A stretch of 12,607 nucleotides of DNA from JBMNUL01 sp050946255 (GCA_050946255.1 JBMNUL010000075.1:1-12607), one strand, 5' to 3'. Positions 1 to 7,507 are shown, numbered from the stretch's first letter. Numbers and translations: made by a program. Notes: generated from the sequence alone by a model not told the origin.

Positions 1-51
1 AAACTCTGCCCGTCAAGAGCGCAGGCAAACGTCCGTGCAGTTAGCTGGCTA

Positions 52-2079
52 CTAGAACCTGCCGAGATCGAGCGCGATCTGATAGCCGGTCGAGGTTGCC
101 ACGTAGACATTGGCAGCGGTAACACAATCTCCAATCTGGTAGAACTCGCGGGCACATCCCTTGAATGCATTCGACTCATCCTGAAGCGGTTTCTGACCCA
201 CAGCATAGACCACAGTATCAGCGGGAATCACATGCTCGCCGACACCCTTCTCATCGACCTTGAGCCCTTCGTCGGTGACCTCGAGGGCGCGGGTGTTGCA
301 CTTGACCTCCATGTCGGGATAATGCGTCTTCATCTCATAGGCAATCGCATCGCCCTGGACCAGCGGGTAACCTGCGGGAATTCCCATAAGACCGCTCATA
401 TGCTTGGACGTACCCTCATCGGGAGTCTCTGGAGTCGCGCATGTGCTCGACATCATCTCGACAACCGTGACCTTGCGGTCGAGGCTCGAGAGGTAGAGCC
501 CGAGCTCGAGGCCCACGAGGCCGCCGCCCATGATGACGACGTTCTTGCCCGCGAGCTTCTCGTCGATGTAGACGTCATCTGCACAGAGAGCCTTGTCGAT
601 TCCCGGAATCGGGATGACCATCGGCTTGGATCCCATCGCCGTGACGATGACATCTGCGCCCTGGGACTTCGCCCACTCGGGAGTTGCCTCCATGTTGGTG
701 ATGACCTCGATTGCAGGCTCCTTCTCGCAACGGCGAGCCATGACGCGGAGATAACGCTGCAGGTTCTGCTTGAACGGGACCTTCTCCTCGCAGAGCAGGC
801 ATCCACCGAGCCTGTTGGACTTCTCGACCAGCTTCACCTTGTGTCCGCGCTTTGCGGCGGTGAGAGCGGTCTGCATTCCACCAGGGCCTCCTCCAATGAC
901 GAGGACCTTCTTGGAATATCTGTTGGGAGCCGTGAATATCGCGTCCTTCTCACGACCGATCTCGGGATTGACCGCACAGTAGAACGTGCCGTCCACGGTT
1001 GAGTTGTTGAAGCAGGTGAAGCACCTCATGCATGGGGTGACGTCGTCGCCCTCTCCAATCATGACCTTGATTGGCAGATCCGGGTCTGCAAGGCTCTGCC
1101 TGCCGAGGCAGATGATGTCTGCGGTGCCGTTCTCGAGGAGCTCCTCCATCGCATCTGGGGAGGTGTGCGCGCCGACGGTTGCAACTGGCGTCTCGACGAC
1201 CTTCTTGATGTCCCTGGCATAGTGCGCGTTCACGCCGTCCGGGAGGAACATCGTGGGATGCGTGTAGATTCCAGCATCTGGATTCTCGTGATGTCCGACG
1301 GAGACGTGAATGATATCCACCTTGCCATCGAGGGCCTTGGCAATCTCGAGAGCATAGTCGATGTCATAGCCACCGGGGACGAGCTCTGCGGCGCTGAGCC
1401 TGAACTCGATCGGAATGCCCCGGCCGACTTCCTTGCGGATTCCCTCGATGACCGCCAGCGGGAAACGCATCCAATTCTCGATGCTGCCGCCCCACTTGTC
1501 CTTGCGGTGATTGTACGTTGGGGACAGCCACTGGTGAATCTGCCAGCCATGACCGCCATGGAGGACGATGTGGTTGAATCCGGTCTGCACGGCAAACGAA
1601 GCGGAGTCGATGTAGGTCTGGATGAGGGCATCGATCTGCTCGTCGTTCATTGCACGGACCTCGACGCCATCTTCACGGATTCGGTCGTTGGGACCGAGGA
1701 CATAGCCAGGATTTCCCTCTGGGAACATGTTGGGGTCTACGTTCTCACCGCCGTGCACCAACTCGATTGCGGCGACGGCGCCATGGCGCTTGATTGCGGT
1801 GGCAACACGGCCGAGATTGACCTTGGCGAGAAGGTCCATGCCGCGCATCTGAAATGGATGCGTGCGCCCGTGGTCAGGATCGGTCATCATATCGCCCACT
1901 GTGACGGACGCAAATCCACCCATCGCCTTGCGCTCGTAGAAATAAGCTGCTTCCTCGGTGAGGAACCTATTGCTAGTGAGCCCAGGGTAATCCTGAGGAG
2001 ACGCGAAAATCCTGTTCTTGTAGTAGTTCTTTCCGAACCTCATTGGTTCGTTGAGTTTGGGGTACTTGTCTCCGGCCAT
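52..2079 (-). CDS. FMN/FAD/[4Fe-4S] enoate reductase, 2,4-dienoyl-CoA reductase / BaiCD-BaiH family
   Basis: This 675-residue protein probably reduces an activated C=C bond with NAD(P)H in the cytoplasm. The N-terminal half is an FMN-binding TIM barrel of the old-yellow-enzyme type, with HGGHGW near residues 174-179, the LSPxxNxRxDxxGGSxENxxRF signature at about 185-206, and a VGHHE histidine pair at 263-264. Four cysteines (350, 353, 356, 368) form the CxxCxxC-x11-C [4Fe-4S] site. A GGGPGG FAD loop (about 396-401), a second GGGLVG Rossmann loop (about 518-523) and a C-terminal IGD motif complete the three-cofactor layout; the length fits the family. The position usually held by the catalytic Tyr of dienoyl-CoA reductase appears to be Trp179. 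I chose the ATG at 2079 because a strong ribosome site lies just upstream and homology begins there; the frame is open to 2145 but those 22 codons encode the ribosome site. The gene has its own promoter. Substrate unknown; pairing with the neighbouring GREs is inferred. No terminator is recognised in bases 1-51. Confidence 0.93.
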   Translation of the reverse strand: MAGDKYPKLNEPMRFGKNYYKNRIFASPQDYPGLTSNRFLTEEAAYFYERKAMGGFASVTVGDMMTDPDHGRTHPFQMRGMDLLAKVNLGRVATAIKRHGAVAAIELVHGGENVDPNMFPEGNPGYVLGPNDRIREDGVEVRAMNDEQIDALIQTYIDSASFAVQTGFNHIVLHGGHGWQIHQWLSPTYNHRKDKWGGSIENWMRFPLAVIEGIRKEVGRGIPIEFRLSAAELVPGGYDIDYALEIAKALDGKVDIIHVSVGHHENPDAGIYTHPTMFLPDGVNAHYARDIKKVVETPVATVGAHTSPDAMEELLENGTADIICLGRQSLADPDLPIKVMIGEGDDVTPCMRCFTCFNNSTVDGTFYCAVNPEIGREKDAIFTAPNRYSKKVLVIGGGPGGMQTALTAAKRGHKVKLVEKSNRLGGCLLCEEKVPFKQNLQRYLRVMARRCEKEPAIEVITNMEATPEWAKSQGADVIVTAMGSKPMVIPIPGIDKALCADDVYIDEKLAGKNVVIMGGGLVGLELGLYLSSLDRKVTVVEMMSSTCATPETPDEGTSKHMSGLMGIPAGYPLVQGDAIAYEMKTHYPDMEVKCNTRALEVTDEGLKVDEKGVGEHVIPADTVVYAVGQKPLQDESNAFKGCAREFYQIGDCVTAANVYVATSTGYQIALDLGRF

Positions 2080-2081
2080 TT

Positions 2082-2089
2082 CTCCTCCT
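2082..2089 (-). promoter_or_regulatory. Ribosome binding site that fixes the oxidoreductase start
   Basis: On the minus strand AGGAGGAG lies immediately before AA-ATG at 2079. This site supports the 675-residue start and argues against the in-frame ATG at 2145, which would place the Shine-Dalgarno inside the coding region. Confidence 0.85.
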
Positions 2090-2158
2090 GCTTCCTGAAG
2101 TTGTAAGGGTCTTACCCGAACTTGAAGCCCATCAAGGGCAATCAATCAAGTCATGTTG

Positions 2159-2187
2159 ATTATAGGTTTCAAACGGGCAAGTAACAA
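2159..2187 (-). promoter_or_regulatory. Sigma-70-type promoter of the oxidoreductase gene
   Basis: On the minus strand TTGTTA (2182-2187) and a consensus TATAAT (2159-2164) are separated by exactly 17 bp. Transcription would start near 2152 and give a leader of about 70 nt containing small GC-rich inverted repeats (GCCC/GGGC near 2128-2140; GTAAG/CTTAC at 2103-2115). The -35 box abuts the end of the GRE-1 terminator, so the gene is likely expressed independently of the GREs. Confidence 0.65.
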
Positions 2188-2226
2188 CGAAGGGCTCCCG
2201 GGTATTGCGAAAATACTCAGGAGCCC
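2181..2226 (-). terminator. Intrinsic terminator downstream of GRE-1
   Basis: Bases 2192-2206 pair with 2212-2226 in a stem of about 15 bp with one wobble and one A/C mismatch, closed by a 5-nt loop (2207-2211). On the minus strand the stem is followed by a T-rich but interrupted stretch (2181-2191). It lies about 120 nt past the GRE-1 stop codon. The weak T-tract means read-through into the oxidoreductase gene is possible. Confidence 0.65.
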
Positions 2227-2347
2227 CTGATTTAAATCTTGCAATTTAATAAACGTCTTCGAATATGCACGCTCAAGAGATGTTCGGCGCTTGGCGCATC
2301 CCCTTGAACATACCTCAGCATCTCTGAAGCCAAACCTACATGTGAGC

Positions 2348-4780
2348 CTAGCTGAGCTCCTCCATCTCGGTGCGTGCGATGAGGTCGTCCTTGGCCTCTT
2401 CCTGAATCTCGACGAAATACGCCGAGAACCCGGCGATGCGCACGACGAGGTCGCGGTAGTTCTCGGGATGGGCGCGGGCGTCCTTCATCTGGGCGGTGGA
2501 GACGATGTTGAGCTGCATCTCCATGCCCTGCAGGTCGCACATGTAGGTCGAGATCAGCTGTGCGAGCTTCTTCTTGGAGGACTCGTTGTTGACAGCGCTC
2601 GGGCTGAACTTCATGTTGAGCAGTGTCCCGTTGGAGTACTCGGTGTAGTCGAGGTGGGAAACCGAAGAGAGAACAGCCATCGGCCCGTGCACGTCGCGGC
2701 CCTGAACCCCGGAGATTCCATCTGCGAACGGGTCGCCAGTGTAGCGCCCGTCGGGGCCCGCGAAGCTCATCTTGCCCATCATGACGTGTGTGGTCACCGG
2801 GTAGAGTCCGGCATGGAACGTGCCGTTGTAGGCCTTCTTGCCGTTGAACGCATCGGCATAGACCTGAGCGCCCCAGGCTCCCAGCTCGTCAACATACTCC
2901 TCGCCGTTGCCGAAGTGAGGAACCTCGGTGATGATCATCCCGTGGATCTCCTCGGCACGAGCGGAGCCCTGCCAGTTCGACATCAGTGCATCGTAGAACT
3001 CGCGGGTGGTGCAGAGCTTCTTGTCATAGCAGAGGTACTTGATGGCTGCGAGGCCGTCTGCCACATTGCCGATTCCGATTCCGCCCATTCCAACGTTGGT
3101 GTACTTGGCGCCCATGTTGGTGACGTCGCGACCGGATTCCATGCACCCCTCGATACCTGCAGATGCGATGAGCACCGGATTCTCCCAGCGCACGATGTAC
3201 TCATACGCTGAAGTGCAGTTGATGTGCCACTGCGCGAAGAACTCCACCTGCGCCTTGTAGGCCTGCTTGACCTCCTCGAAGCTCTCCATCTCGTAGAGGT
3301 ACCCGGTTGCCACGCCAGTGCGGGTAGGCTCGGGAGCACCTGGGAACCTCATCGGGTTGATGCCATCGTTGATGGCCAAGAGCAGCGCGTTGGGGAGCAG
3401 GAAGAACGAGTCCCCGCCGTCGCCGCCGCACTGCGGCCACTCCATGCCGTTTCCAGCGGGCTCGACGCAACCGACGAGACCGTAGTTGCGGGCATCCTCC
3501 AGGGACAGTCCCCTCTTCATCAGCGCGGGCACGATGGCTTCATCGGACTCGAACGTGGGAACTCCGCCGCACTTGCGGGTGGCCTCGATAGCGCACTCCC
3601 AAAGGCGCTCGGGGGTGTTCTTGTGGATGCGCAGCGACAGTGGCGGATCGTGGAGGACCAACCTTGCGTTGGCCTCTAGGATCATGTAGGTGACTTCATT
3701 GGTGGCATCCTCACCACGGGAATCAACGCCGCCGAGCGTCACGAGCTGGCCAGAGGTGTATCCCGGGTTGGCCTTGGTGGCACCATCGCTGATGGCCTTG
3801 TTCTGCTCGGCCATCTTGAGAATCATGAAGTCGATGATCTCCTGAGCCTGCTCGCGGGTGATGCGGCCCTCGGCGAGGTCCTTCTCGTAGTAGCGGCCGA
3901 GGTACTGGTCGACGCGCCCGAACGAGGTGCCATGAAGCTGTGCGTCGAGGGTGACCACCATCTGGTAGAAGTACACGCACTGGCATGCCTCGAAGAACGT
4001 GCGCGGGGGCTCTGCGGGAACACGTGCCATCGTGCGTGAGATGAGCTCCAATTCTGCCTTGCGCTTGGGATCTTCACAGGCAGCGGCCTTCTCGGCTGCT
4101 AGGTCGCTGTAACGCTGGGCCAATGTCATGGCACCCTCGAGGACAATCGAGATTCCCCAGTAGAAGTTGTACTGGTCGACCTTGTCACCGATGCCCTTCT
4201 CGTCCATGCGGGCCATCTTCTCCTCGGCCTCTTCCTTGATGGAGCGCATGCCCCTGTCCAAGATCCTCTGATGTCCCACGATGAAATGCCCAACGTGGGC
4301 GCCACCGGAGAACGGGCCGAACAGGCAGACCAAGCTGCCCTCATGCTCCTTGTAGCCCTTGGGGAGGCTGGCGCGGACCTTGGCGCCTGAGCAGTTCTTT
4401 ACCCAGAAGTCCACCGTGTCGATGACGAACTGCTTGTCTTCCTCGGTGATCCTGTATGGGTCGGTGGTGCGCTCCTGGATGTAGTTGTTGGGGAACTCAT
4501 CGGGAATCCACTCTGCAGCATTCTCGGGGAACAGCGCAGAGCCATGGAAGTACTCGGCATGCCCGCCGACAATCATCTCGTGGTCGTGGATGGCGATGTT
4601 CATGTTCTCGCATATGTACTTGTAGGCATTGGCCCTCTTGAAGAGGCCGGTCATCTCCGGATGCGCCTGATAGTATTCGGTCAGCAGCTTGTATCGGCTG
4701 ATGCTGATCTGCGGAATGGTCGTGCGATACATCTCGCGAATTTTCGAGATCCTATCGGTGACGGGGCTCATCTCGTACAT
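2348..4780 (-). CDS. Glycyl radical enzyme GRE-1 (Cys-x-Glu eliminase/dehydratase type), substrate unknown
   Basis: This 810-residue cytoplasmic enzyme belongs to the glycerol-dehydratase/choline-lyase branch of the pyruvate formate-lyase superfamily. The thiyl-radical loop GCVEP places Cys438 and Glu440; the glycyl-radical loop RIAGFSAYF places Gly784, 26 residues from the C-terminus. The 10-stranded barrel domain spans roughly residues 10-660 and includes GHFIVGHQ (164-171), LHGTSFGR (282-289) and TFESDEAI (409-416). A second cysteine, Cys451 (PQCGG), lies 13 residues after Cys438. It differs from the next two paralogues in the segment before GHF (FGPFSGGAHV) and in a two-residue-shorter region near 585-590. 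AAGGAGG sits 7 nt before the ATG and the gene stops with TAG. No activating enzyme is adjacent, so the radical must be installed by a protein encoded elsewhere. Family assignment is secure; single Cys and CxE argue against pyruvate formate-lyase, and the lost Asp of the choline-lyase site argues against CutC. Confidence 0.95.
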   Translation of the reverse strand: MYEMSPVTDRISKIREMYRTTIPQISISRYKLLTEYYQAHPEMTGLFKRANAYKYICENMNIAIHDHEMIVGGHAEYFHGSALFPENAAEWIPDEFPNNYIQERTTDPYRITEEDKQFVIDTVDFWVKNCSGAKVRASLPKGYKEHEGSLVCLFGPFSGGAHVGHFIVGHQRILDRGMRSIKEEAEEKMARMDEKGIGDKVDQYNFYWGISIVLEGAMTLAQRYSDLAAEKAAACEDPKRKAELELISRTMARVPAEPPRTFFEACQCVYFYQMVVTLDAQLHGTSFGRVDQYLGRYYEKDLAEGRITREQAQEIIDFMILKMAEQNKAISDGATKANPGYTSGQLVTLGGVDSRGEDATNEVTYMILEANARLVLHDPPLSLRIHKNTPERLWECAIEATRKCGGVPTFESDEAIVPALMKRGLSLEDARNYGLVGCVEPAGNGMEWPQCGGDGGDSFFLLPNALLLAINDGINPMRFPGAPEPTRTGVATGYLYEMESFEEVKQAYKAQVEFFAQWHINCTSAYEYIVRWENPVLIASAGIEGCMESGRDVTNMGAKYTNVGMGGIGIGNVADGLAAIKYLCYDKKLCTTREFYDALMSNWQGSARAEEIHGMIITEVPHFGNGEEYVDELGAWGAQVYADAFNGKKAYNGTFHAGLYPVTTHVMMGKMSFAGPDGRYTGDPFADGISGVQGRDVHGPMAVLSSVSHLDYTEYSNGTLLNMKFSPSAVNNESSKKKLAQLISTYMCDLQGMEMQLNIVSTAQMKDARAHPENYRDLVVRIAGFSAYFVEIQEEAKDDLIARTEMEELS

Positions 4781-4824
4781 GGTGTTTCCTCCTTGCCAAT
4801 TTTCCTGTCCACCCGTTGAGAAAA

Positions 4825-4863
4825 AGTTTTAACGCACTTAAATATATACCTTTGTAAGAGCTT
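4825..4863 (-). promoter_or_regulatory. GRE-1 promoter/leader element shared with GRE-3
   Basis: Reading on the minus strand, AAGCT-CTTACAAAGG is followed by a TATATT-like -10 candidate, TTTAAGTGCG and TTAAAACT. The same ordered blocks with small indels occur 10300-10336 upstream of GRE-3. No good -35 box is seen, which would fit a promoter needing an activator, with the AAGCT/CTTAYAA part as a possible binding site. The similarity is visible; its function is inferred. Confidence 0.45.
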
Positions 4864-4914
4864 GGCTTCTGGTTTTCCAAATTTCCAGTGATTTTATACA
4901 GATTTTTCCCGAAT

Positions 4915-4940
4915 ACTATGAAATGCTGCAGCAACATAGT
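4915..4940. promoter_or_regulatory. 26-bp nested dyad upstream of GRE-1
   Basis: Outer arms ACTATG (4915-4920) and CATAGT (4935-4940) are perfectly inverted and enclose the perfect 10-bp palindrome TGCTGCAGCA (4924-4933). It lies about 135-160 bp upstream of the GRE-1 ATG, between the GRE-2 terminator and the putative GRE-1 promoter. It looks like a double operator for a dimeric regulator, or an RNA hairpin if transcribed. No T-tract follows it, so it is not read as a terminator. Confidence 0.4.
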
Positions 4941-4966
4941 GGGTTTCCAACTATCACCTATGACAC

Positions 4967-5001
4967 AAAAAGGCTGCGAGCCGGTTTCCCGACCCGCAGC
5001 C
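4967..5001 (-). terminator. Intrinsic terminator downstream of GRE-2
   Basis: Bases 4972-4984 pair with 4989-5001 to give a 13-bp stem with two G-U wobbles, closed on the minus strand by a GAAA tetraloop, then five T residues (4967-4971). It begins 40 nt after the GRE-2 stop codon. Confidence 0.88.
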
Positions 5002-5041
5002 TTTGTTAACACCGTGCCTTGACGGACTGTTGGAAGAAGTA

Positions 5042-7480
5042 CTAGACCTCCTCCATCTCCGTCCTGGCGATGAGGTCGTCCTTGGCCTCCTCGGAGATCT
5101 CCACGAAGTATGCGGAGAATCCAGCGATTCGGACAACGAGGTCCTTGTAGTTCTCGGGATTCACACGAGCATCCTTCATCGTCTTGGTGGAGACGACGTT
5201 GAGCTGCATCTCCATGCCCTTCATGTCGATCAGATAGGTCTGCATGAGCTCGGCAAGCTTCTTCTTGGAAGAATCGTTTGCCAGAGCGCTGGGGCTGAAC
5301 TTCATGTTGAGCAGCGTTCCGTTGGAGAAGTCCACCGAATTGAGGTGAGACACCGAGGCGAGCACACCAGTGGGTCCATTGGTGTCGCGGCCCTGCACTC
5401 CGGAGATACCATCGGAGAAGGAATCGCCGGTGTAACGGCCATCAGGAGTTGCGAAGCTCATCTGGCCGAACATCACGTGTGCGGTAACCGGGTAAGCACC
5501 CGCATGGAACGTCCCATTGTAGGCCTTCTTGCCGTTGAACGCATCTGCGAACACCTGGATGCCCCAGGCTCCGAGCTCGTCCACATAGGGATCGCCGTTG
5601 CCGAAGTGCGGGACCTCGTTGATGATGGCGGTGTGCACCTTCTCGCCGAGCTCGCCCTCCCAGTTGTTGATCCACGCGTCGTAGAACTCACGCGGGGTGA
5701 ACTTCCTGGTCTTCTCGTCGTAGACGAGGTACTTGATGGCGGCAAGGCTGTCTGCAACGTTTCCAGTTCCAATGGCTGCAATACCGACGTTGGTGTACTT
5801 GGCGCCCATGTTGGTGACGTCGCGTCCGGACTCCATGCAGCCCTCGATGCCAGCAGAGGCAATGAGGACGGGCTGGTTCCAGCGCATGACGTACTGATAG
5901 GTGCTCACGTTGTCAACGTGCCACTGCGCGAAGAACTCGATCTGCTTGCGGTAGGCCTCCTTGACCTCCTCGAAGCTCTCCATCTCATACAGGTATCCGG
6001 TGGGGAGACCAGTCTGATGGGGCTCCGGGGCGCCCGGGAAGCGCATCGGGTTGATTCCGTTGTTGATAGCCTCGATGAGAGCGTTGGGAATCATGAAATA
6101 TGACTCGGTGCCAGAGCCACCGCACTGCGGCCACTCTGTGCCGTTGCCTGCAGGCTCCACGCATCCGACGAGTCCGTAGTTGCGGGCATCCTCGAAGGAC
6201 AGGCCCCTCTTGCGGAGTGCCGGGACGATTGCCTCATCTGACTCGAACGTGGGAACTCCACCGCACCTCTTGGTGGTCTCGATGGCGGCCTCCCACAGCT
6301 CGTCCGGGGTGTTCTTGTGAACACGCAGGGACAGTGGCGGCGAATGTAGAACTAGGCGAGCGGATCCTTGCAGAATCATGTAGGTAACCGGGTTGGAAGC
6401 ATCATGTCCACGGCTGTCGACGCCGCCGAGGGTCACCAACTGGCCGGAAGTGTATCCTGGGCCGGACCTGGTGGCACCGTAGCTCCAGGGCTTGTTCTGC
6501 TCGGCGATCTTGAGCATCAGGAAGTCGATGATCTCCTGAGCCTGGTCGGCGTCGATCAGGCCATCCTTGAGGTCCTTCTCGTAGTAGGGCCCAAGGTACT
6601 GGTCGATACGTCCGAATGATGTTCCATGCAGCTGCGCGTCGAAGGTAACGAGCATCTGGTAGAAGAACACGCACTGGGCGGCCTCGAAGAACGTGCGGGC
6701 AGGATACCTGGGCACCCATGCCATCGTCTTGGAGATGAGCTCCAGCTCCTCCTTGCGCTTCGGGTCCTCGCACTTTGCTGCCTTCTCGGCGGCGAGATCG
6801 CTGTAGCGCTGGGCGAGGGTCATTGCGCCCTCGAGGGTCTCGGCCATTCCGCGGTAGAAGTTGTACTGGTCAACGCGGTCGCCAATGCCCTCCTTCGCGA
6901 GCTGGTGCATCTTGTCGACGGCCTCGTCGTGAATCGACTGCAGACCGCGGTCCAAGATCTTCTGATGGCCCACGATGAAGTGTCCGGTTGGGGACGAGCA
7001 AGCGGGGAATCCGCCGCCCCAGGTGATCACCATGTTCCCGCCGTGCACCTCGTAATCGGGAGCCAGATAGGCGGTAACGGTCTCACTGGTAGAGCCCTCG
7101 GCCCAAAAATCGATTGTGTCGAGGATGTACTGCCTGTCCTCTTCGTCGAGGATGTAGGGGTCGATGTCCCTCTCCATGAGGAGACGGCTCGTGACCTCTT
7201 CCTTGATCCACTTTCCGTCGTTCTCGGGGTAGAAAGTAGCCCCGCGATAGTAGGGAGAGTGGCTGCCGACGATCATCTCGTGGTCATGAATCTCGATGTC
7301 TAGGTTCTCGCACAGATACTTGTAGGCACCGGACCTCTTGAGGATGCCGTTGAGCTGCGGATGAGACTGATAGTACTCGGTGAGCAGCTTGTAGCGGCTG
7401 AGGCTGATCTTCGGCCTGGTGTTCCTGTACATGTCGCGAATCTTCTGGATTCGCTCTGTGACAGGCTTGAGCTCGTACAT
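5042..7480 (-). CDS. Glycyl radical enzyme GRE-2 (Cys-x-Glu eliminase/dehydratase type), substrate unknown
   Basis: This 812-residue GRE has Cys440/Glu442 in GCVEP and Gly787 in RIAGFSAYF. The variable segment before GHF (about 154-165, WGGGFPACSSPT) has its own cysteine and does not resemble the other copies. A second cysteine, Cys453 in WPQCGG, sits 13 residues after the active-site Cys. LHGTSFGR occurs at about 284-291. Overall it looks closest to GRE-3 in the N-terminal half, but its SAGIEGCMESGRDVTNMG segment matches GRE-1 and the WINNW...GNGDPYVDELG region matches GRE-4, so it is a mosaic with its neighbours. The ATG is preceded by AAGGAGG with 5-nt spacing; stop TAG. It is followed by a strong terminator and preceded by a 336-bp gap, so it is probably monocistronic. 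The reaction is expected to start with hydrogen abstraction from the substrate by a Cys440 thiyl radical. Confidence 0.95.
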   Translation of the reverse strand: MYELKPVTERIQKIRDMYRNTRPKISLSRYKLLTEYYQSHPQLNGILKRSGAYKYLCENLDIEIHDHEMIVGSHSPYYRGATFYPENDGKWIKEEVTSRLLMERDIDPYILDEEDRQYILDTIDFWAEGSTSETVTAYLAPDYEVHGGNMVITWGGGFPACSSPTGHFIVGHQKILDRGLQSIHDEAVDKMHQLAKEGIGDRVDQYNFYRGMAETLEGAMTLAQRYSDLAAEKAAKCEDPKRKEELELISKTMAWVPRYPARTFFEAAQCVFFYQMLVTFDAQLHGTSFGRIDQYLGPYYEKDLKDGLIDADQAQEIIDFLMLKIAEQNKPWSYGATRSGPGYTSGQLVTLGGVDSRGHDASNPVTYMILQGSARLVLHSPPLSLRVHKNTPDELWEAAIETTKRCGGVPTFESDEAIVPALRKRGLSFEDARNYGLVGCVEPAGNGTEWPQCGGSGTESYFMIPNALIEAINNGINPMRFPGAPEPHQTGLPTGYLYEMESFEEVKEAYRKQIEFFAQWHVDNVSTYQYVMRWNQPVLIASAGIEGCMESGRDVTNMGAKYTNVGIAAIGTGNVADSLAAIKYLVYDEKTRKFTPREFYDAWINNWEGELGEKVHTAIINEVPHFGNGDPYVDELGAWGIQVFADAFNGKKAYNGTFHAGAYPVTAHVMFGQMSFATPDGRYTGDSFSDGISGVQGRDTNGPTGVLASVSHLNSVDFSNGTLLNMKFSPSALANDSSKKKLAELMQTYLIDMKGMEMQLNVVSTKTMKDARVNPENYKDLVVRIAGFSAYFVEISEEAKDDLIARTEMEEV
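6885..6968 (-). repeat. Near-identical 84-bp tract shared with GRE-3 (copy in GRE-2)
   Basis: This tract matches 9654-9737 at all but one of 84 positions (6920 versus 9689), including silent third-codon positions. Flanking sequence on both sides is clearly more divergent. It encodes the QKILDRGLQSIHDEA to KEGIGD region. Recent gene conversion between GRE-2 and GRE-3 is the likely cause. Confidence 0.75.
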
Positions 7481-7507
7481 AAAAACCTCCTTCGATTAGG
7501 TCTAGTG

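Noticed and set aside
979..1033. The CxxCxxC motif in the oxidoreductase as a radical-SAM activase site.
   Set aside because: Spacing is CxxCxxC-x11-C after a TIM barrel and before FAD/NAD domains, the standard [4Fe-4S] site of the dienoyl-CoA reductase family, not the CxxxCxxC of radical-SAM enzymes.
2101..2107. A CTTACAA copy on the minus strand just upstream of the oxidoreductase, as in the GRE promoters.
   Set aside because: It lies only 22 nt from the start codon, lacks the GTGCG partner, and falls downstream of a good sigma-70 promoter; probably chance.
2080..2145. A 22-codon N-terminal extension of the oxidoreductase.
   Set aside because: It would encode the ribosome site and leader, and family homology begins at the downstream ATG (2079).
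2348..4780. Annotation of GRE-1 as choline TMA-lyase (CutC) or glycerol dehydratase.
   Set aside because: The Asp of the CutC substrate site and the His-Ser pair of glycerol dehydratase are not conserved, and no cut/microcompartment genes are adjacent. Based on remembered residue positions, so only the name is rejected, not the broad family.
4752..5012. An 86-codon minus-strand frame spanning the GRE-1/GRE-2 gap.
   Set aside because: It passes through the GRE-2 terminator and the GRE-1 promoter region and overlaps the GRE-1 start in another frame; no recognisable features.
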